From Acidithiobacillus sp. YTS05 (GTDB lineage: Bacteria > Pseudomonadota > Gammaproteobacteria > Acidithiobacillales > Acidithiobacillaceae): DNA of 64,000 nt. The notes under the pieces were generated by a model. The model was not told where the DNA came from and searched no databases. It saw nothing but the letters and a program-made list of their open reading frames with translations. Numbering within the stretch: position 1 is the stretch's first letter; each line of letters begins with the position of its first letter. The stretch lies in contig NZ_CP094359.1 of NCBI RefSeq assembly GCF_024396695.1, positions 1,054,001 through 1,118,000 on the forward strand. The letters run 5' to 3'. Of this stretch, positions 62,328-64,000 are shown piece by piece. Both the position numbers and the translations under genes were made by a program.

Positions 62328-63143
62328 TCAGGCAAAGGTGCTACGGATGGCATGCTCGAGGGTGGCACGAATGTCGGCGTCGTCGGTGATCGGGGCGGCC
62401 AAGGCCATGCGGCAAGCGTCTTGGGGAGCGACGCCGTCTTCGATCAAGGAGGCGGCATACACCAGCAAACGCGTGGAAATGCCCTCGTCGAGTCCGTGTC
62501 CTTTGAGGCGCCTTGCCACCGCGCCAATTTTCACCAACTGTCCGGCGATTTCTGCTGCTACACCCGCTTCCTTCTCCAGAATGCTGGCTTCCAGCTCTGG
62601 TGCGGGGTAGTCAAAATCAAATGCGGTAAATCGTTGCTTGGTGGAGGGTTTTAGGTCTTTCATCAAGCTCTGGTAGCCCGGGTTATAGGATATGACCAGC
62701 TGAAAATCCGGATGGGCTTGGACCAGTTCCCCTTTTTTGTCCAGGGGCAACACGCGCCGGTGGTCGGTGAGGGGATGAATGACCACGGTAGTGTCCTGCC
62801 GAGCTTCGACCACTTCATCCAGATAGCAGATGGCGCCCATACGGGCGGCGGTGGTCAAAGGACCGTCGATCCAGCGGGTGCCATGGGCATCGAGGAGGTA
62901 GCGTCCGACCAGGTCGCTGGCCGTCATGTCCTCGTTGCAGGCCACGGTAATGAGGGGCTTGCCCAGCTTCCAGGCCATGAATTCGATGAAGCGGGATTTG
63001 CCGCAACCAGTTGGCCCTTTTACCATCACCGGCAACCGTTTGCGATAAGCGGCCGCAAAGAGTTCCACCTCGTTACCATGGGGTTGGTAATAGGGTTCGC
63101 TACGGATCAGGTAGCTTTGCGAATGCAGAGTAGGATCGTTCAC
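62328..63143 (-). CDS. cbbQ: CbbQ, MoxR-type AAA+ RuBisCO activase
   Basis: 271 aa. Walker A is VMVKGPTGCGKSRFIEFMA (residues about 41-59), Walker B ICYLDEVVEARQDT, sensor region QLVISYNPGYQSLMKDLKPS and arginine region KQRFTAFDFDYPA. Together with CbbO it forms the ATP-driven activase for form II RuBisCO. It lies 109 bp downstream of cbbM, with hairpins in between. Confidence 0.96.
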   Translation of the reverse strand: MNDPTLHSQSYLIRSEPYYQPHGNEVELFAAAYRKRLPVMVKGPTGCGKSRFIEFMAWKLGKPLITVACNEDMTASDLVGRYLLDAHGTRWIDGPLTTAARMGAICYLDEVVEARQDTTVVIHPLTDHRRVLPLDKKGELVQAHPDFQLVISYNPGYQSLMKDLKPSTKQRFTAFDFDYPAPELEASILEKEAGVAAEIAGQLVKIGAVARRLKGHGLDEGISTRLLVYAASLIEDGVAPQDACRMALAAPITDDADIRATLEHAIRSTFA

Positions 63144-63183
63144 GTTGCATTTTCCCTAGCAATCAAGCAAACAAGCGAATGGG

Positions 63184-63233
63184 GGCCCCGCATTGAAGGC
63201 GGGGCCGAGCCGCACCTGGGCACTAATGCCCGG
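63184..63233 (-). terminator. Two hairpins between cbbM and cbbQ
   Basis: GGCCCCGC-N7-GCGGGGCC (63184-63206) is a perfect 8-bp stem, and a second stem around GGGCA-TTAG-TGCCC lies at 63215-63233. On the minus strand neither is followed by a strong T-run. They more likely attenuate read-through or protect the 3' end of cbbM mRNA than end transcription fully. Confidence 0.55.
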
Positions 63234-63252
63234 GCGCGGTAGGGTGGTTGCC

Positions 63253-64000
63253 TTAGCGATGGGCACCAATCTTGTCCCGCCAGCCGGGATACAGCTTGTC
63301 GGCATCGCCAGGGAAGGACTCGAAGGCACGCGCAAATTCCTTATGTTCCTTGGCGTATTCGATGGGATCGGCGCCGCTCTTCCAGCACTCATAGGCTTGG
63401 CGCAGGGACTTGGCGCCGGCCGCGGGGCTGTCGACGTGGCCGTAGGAGCCGCCGCCGGCGGTATTGATGACGTTGCCGTGACCTAGGTTCTCGAAGAAGC
63501 CAGGTAGCCTCAGGGCGTTCATGCCGCCGGAGATGATTGGGGTAGTGGGCTTCATGCCATACCATTTCTGATAGTACACCGGCCCCTGGCACTCGTCGCG
63601 CTCGATCATGTAGGCGATGTTTCGGTCGTCATTCTCGCCTTCCATTTTTCCGTAGCCCATGGTACCCACATGAATCCCGGATGCACCTTGCAAACGAGCA
63701 ATCTTGGCCAGCACGAAGGCGGTATAACCGCGCTTCGCCGAGGGGGAGGTGATCATGCCGTGCCCGGCGCGATGGTAGTGCAGATACTGAGCGGGGTATT
63801 GCCGCCGGGCGGTAGTGATCATGCCCGGACCACCCACGAAACCGTCCACCAGGAACGCTACCTTATCGGCGTCGGGACCAAAGGTTTCCAGGATGAAATC
63901 TGCCCGGGCACACATTTCATAGTGATCGTCGGCGGTGATGTTGGCCGAGAAGATCTTGGCCTGGCCGGTTTCATCCATGGCACGCTTCATGGCGTCGGCC
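63253..64000 (-). CDS. cbbM: Form II RuBisCO (CbbM), C-terminal part, runs off right edge
   Basis: 249 codons are visible and the 5' half lies right of the window. The sequence has [36 protein letters not shown] (the flexible loop-6 lysine), [20 protein letters not shown] and [20 protein letters not shown], all typical of dimeric form II RuBisCO. It fixes CO2 on ribulose-1,5-bisphosphate. It heads the cbbM-cbbQ-cbbO cluster. Confidence 0.96.
   Translation of the reverse strand, partial: ADAMKRAMDETGQAKIFSANITADDHYEMCARADFILETFGPDADKVAFLVDGFVGGPGMITTARRQYPAQYLHYHRAGHGMITSPSAKRGYTAFVLAKIARLQGASGIHVGTMGYGKMEGENDDRNIAYMIERDECQGPVYYQKWYGMKPTTPIISGGMNALRLPGFFENLGHGNVINTAGGGSYGHVDSPAAGAKSLRQAYECWKSGADPIEYAKEHKEFARAFESFPGDADKLYPGWRDKIGAHR

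Overview
The window looks like chromosomal DNA of a chemolithoautotrophic acidophile close to Acidithiobacillus. This is an inference from content: a form II RuBisCO gene (cbbM) followed by cbbQ and cbbO, a hydrogenase-4-like (hyf) membrane-complex operon next to the cbb genes, a lipoate-binding GcvH-like protein of the sulfur-oxidiser type, many OM porins and a heavy load of insertion sequences. No rRNA, complete tRNA or CRISPR array was seen.

Layout. 1-11 kb: an MFS transporter running off the left edge, an NRAMP-like metal transporter with a Fur-box-like site, a complete RND tripartite pump (OMF-MFP-RND) divergent from an OmpR-type response regulator/sensor kinase pair, and a second MFS transporter. 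11-15 kb: a wrbA-yceI-ligB operon whose last gene is split by an IS3-family element; removing the element and one 3-bp target duplication restores the frame. 15-24 kb: a mosaic of broken IS elements (IS3, IS256, IS1182-like, IS200-like, IS21) around relics of a mobile replicon: two AlpA-like/primase-like gene pairs, an actin-like ParM protein with a C-terminal extension, small membrane and secreted proteins, and the 3' half of a tRNA-Thr that probably marks an old attachment site.

24-34 kb: kdpE-kdpD divergent from a 30-codon gene and kdpFABC. Four T5AY repeats at exact 11-bp spacing lie before kdp, and a second four-repeat array lies after the kdp terminator, before a 50-aa membrane protein and a PUA-less glutamate 5-kinase. 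This suggests one KdpE regulon joining K+ uptake to proline synthesis. 34-43 kb: a porin, then an unusual accessory set (Lon-like AAA+ ATPase, PPP phosphatase, two metallophosphoesterases, a DnaQ-like exonuclease) divergent from a HTH protein, a nucleotidyltransferase-like protein, an unknown protein and a ribbon-helix-helix regulator. 43-46.6 kb: GcvH-like protein, hemerythrin, thioredoxin-fold protein, ferredoxin-reductase, single-domain globin and a Crp/Fnr regulator with an FNR/DNR-type site, a likely NO/O2-response module. 46.6-52 kb: pseudogenes and IS5/IS66 elements, with an IS5 copy joining a beheaded OprD porin to the tail of an MFS gene.

52-64 kb (all minus strand): cbbM, cbbQ, cbbO, then an XRE-cupin regulator with a palindromic operator, then hyfBCEFGI and an HU-like gene. 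The HyfG-like large subunit has lost all four Ni-Fe cysteines, so the complex is probably not a hydrogenase but a complex-I-like ion-translocating machine tied to CO2 fixation.
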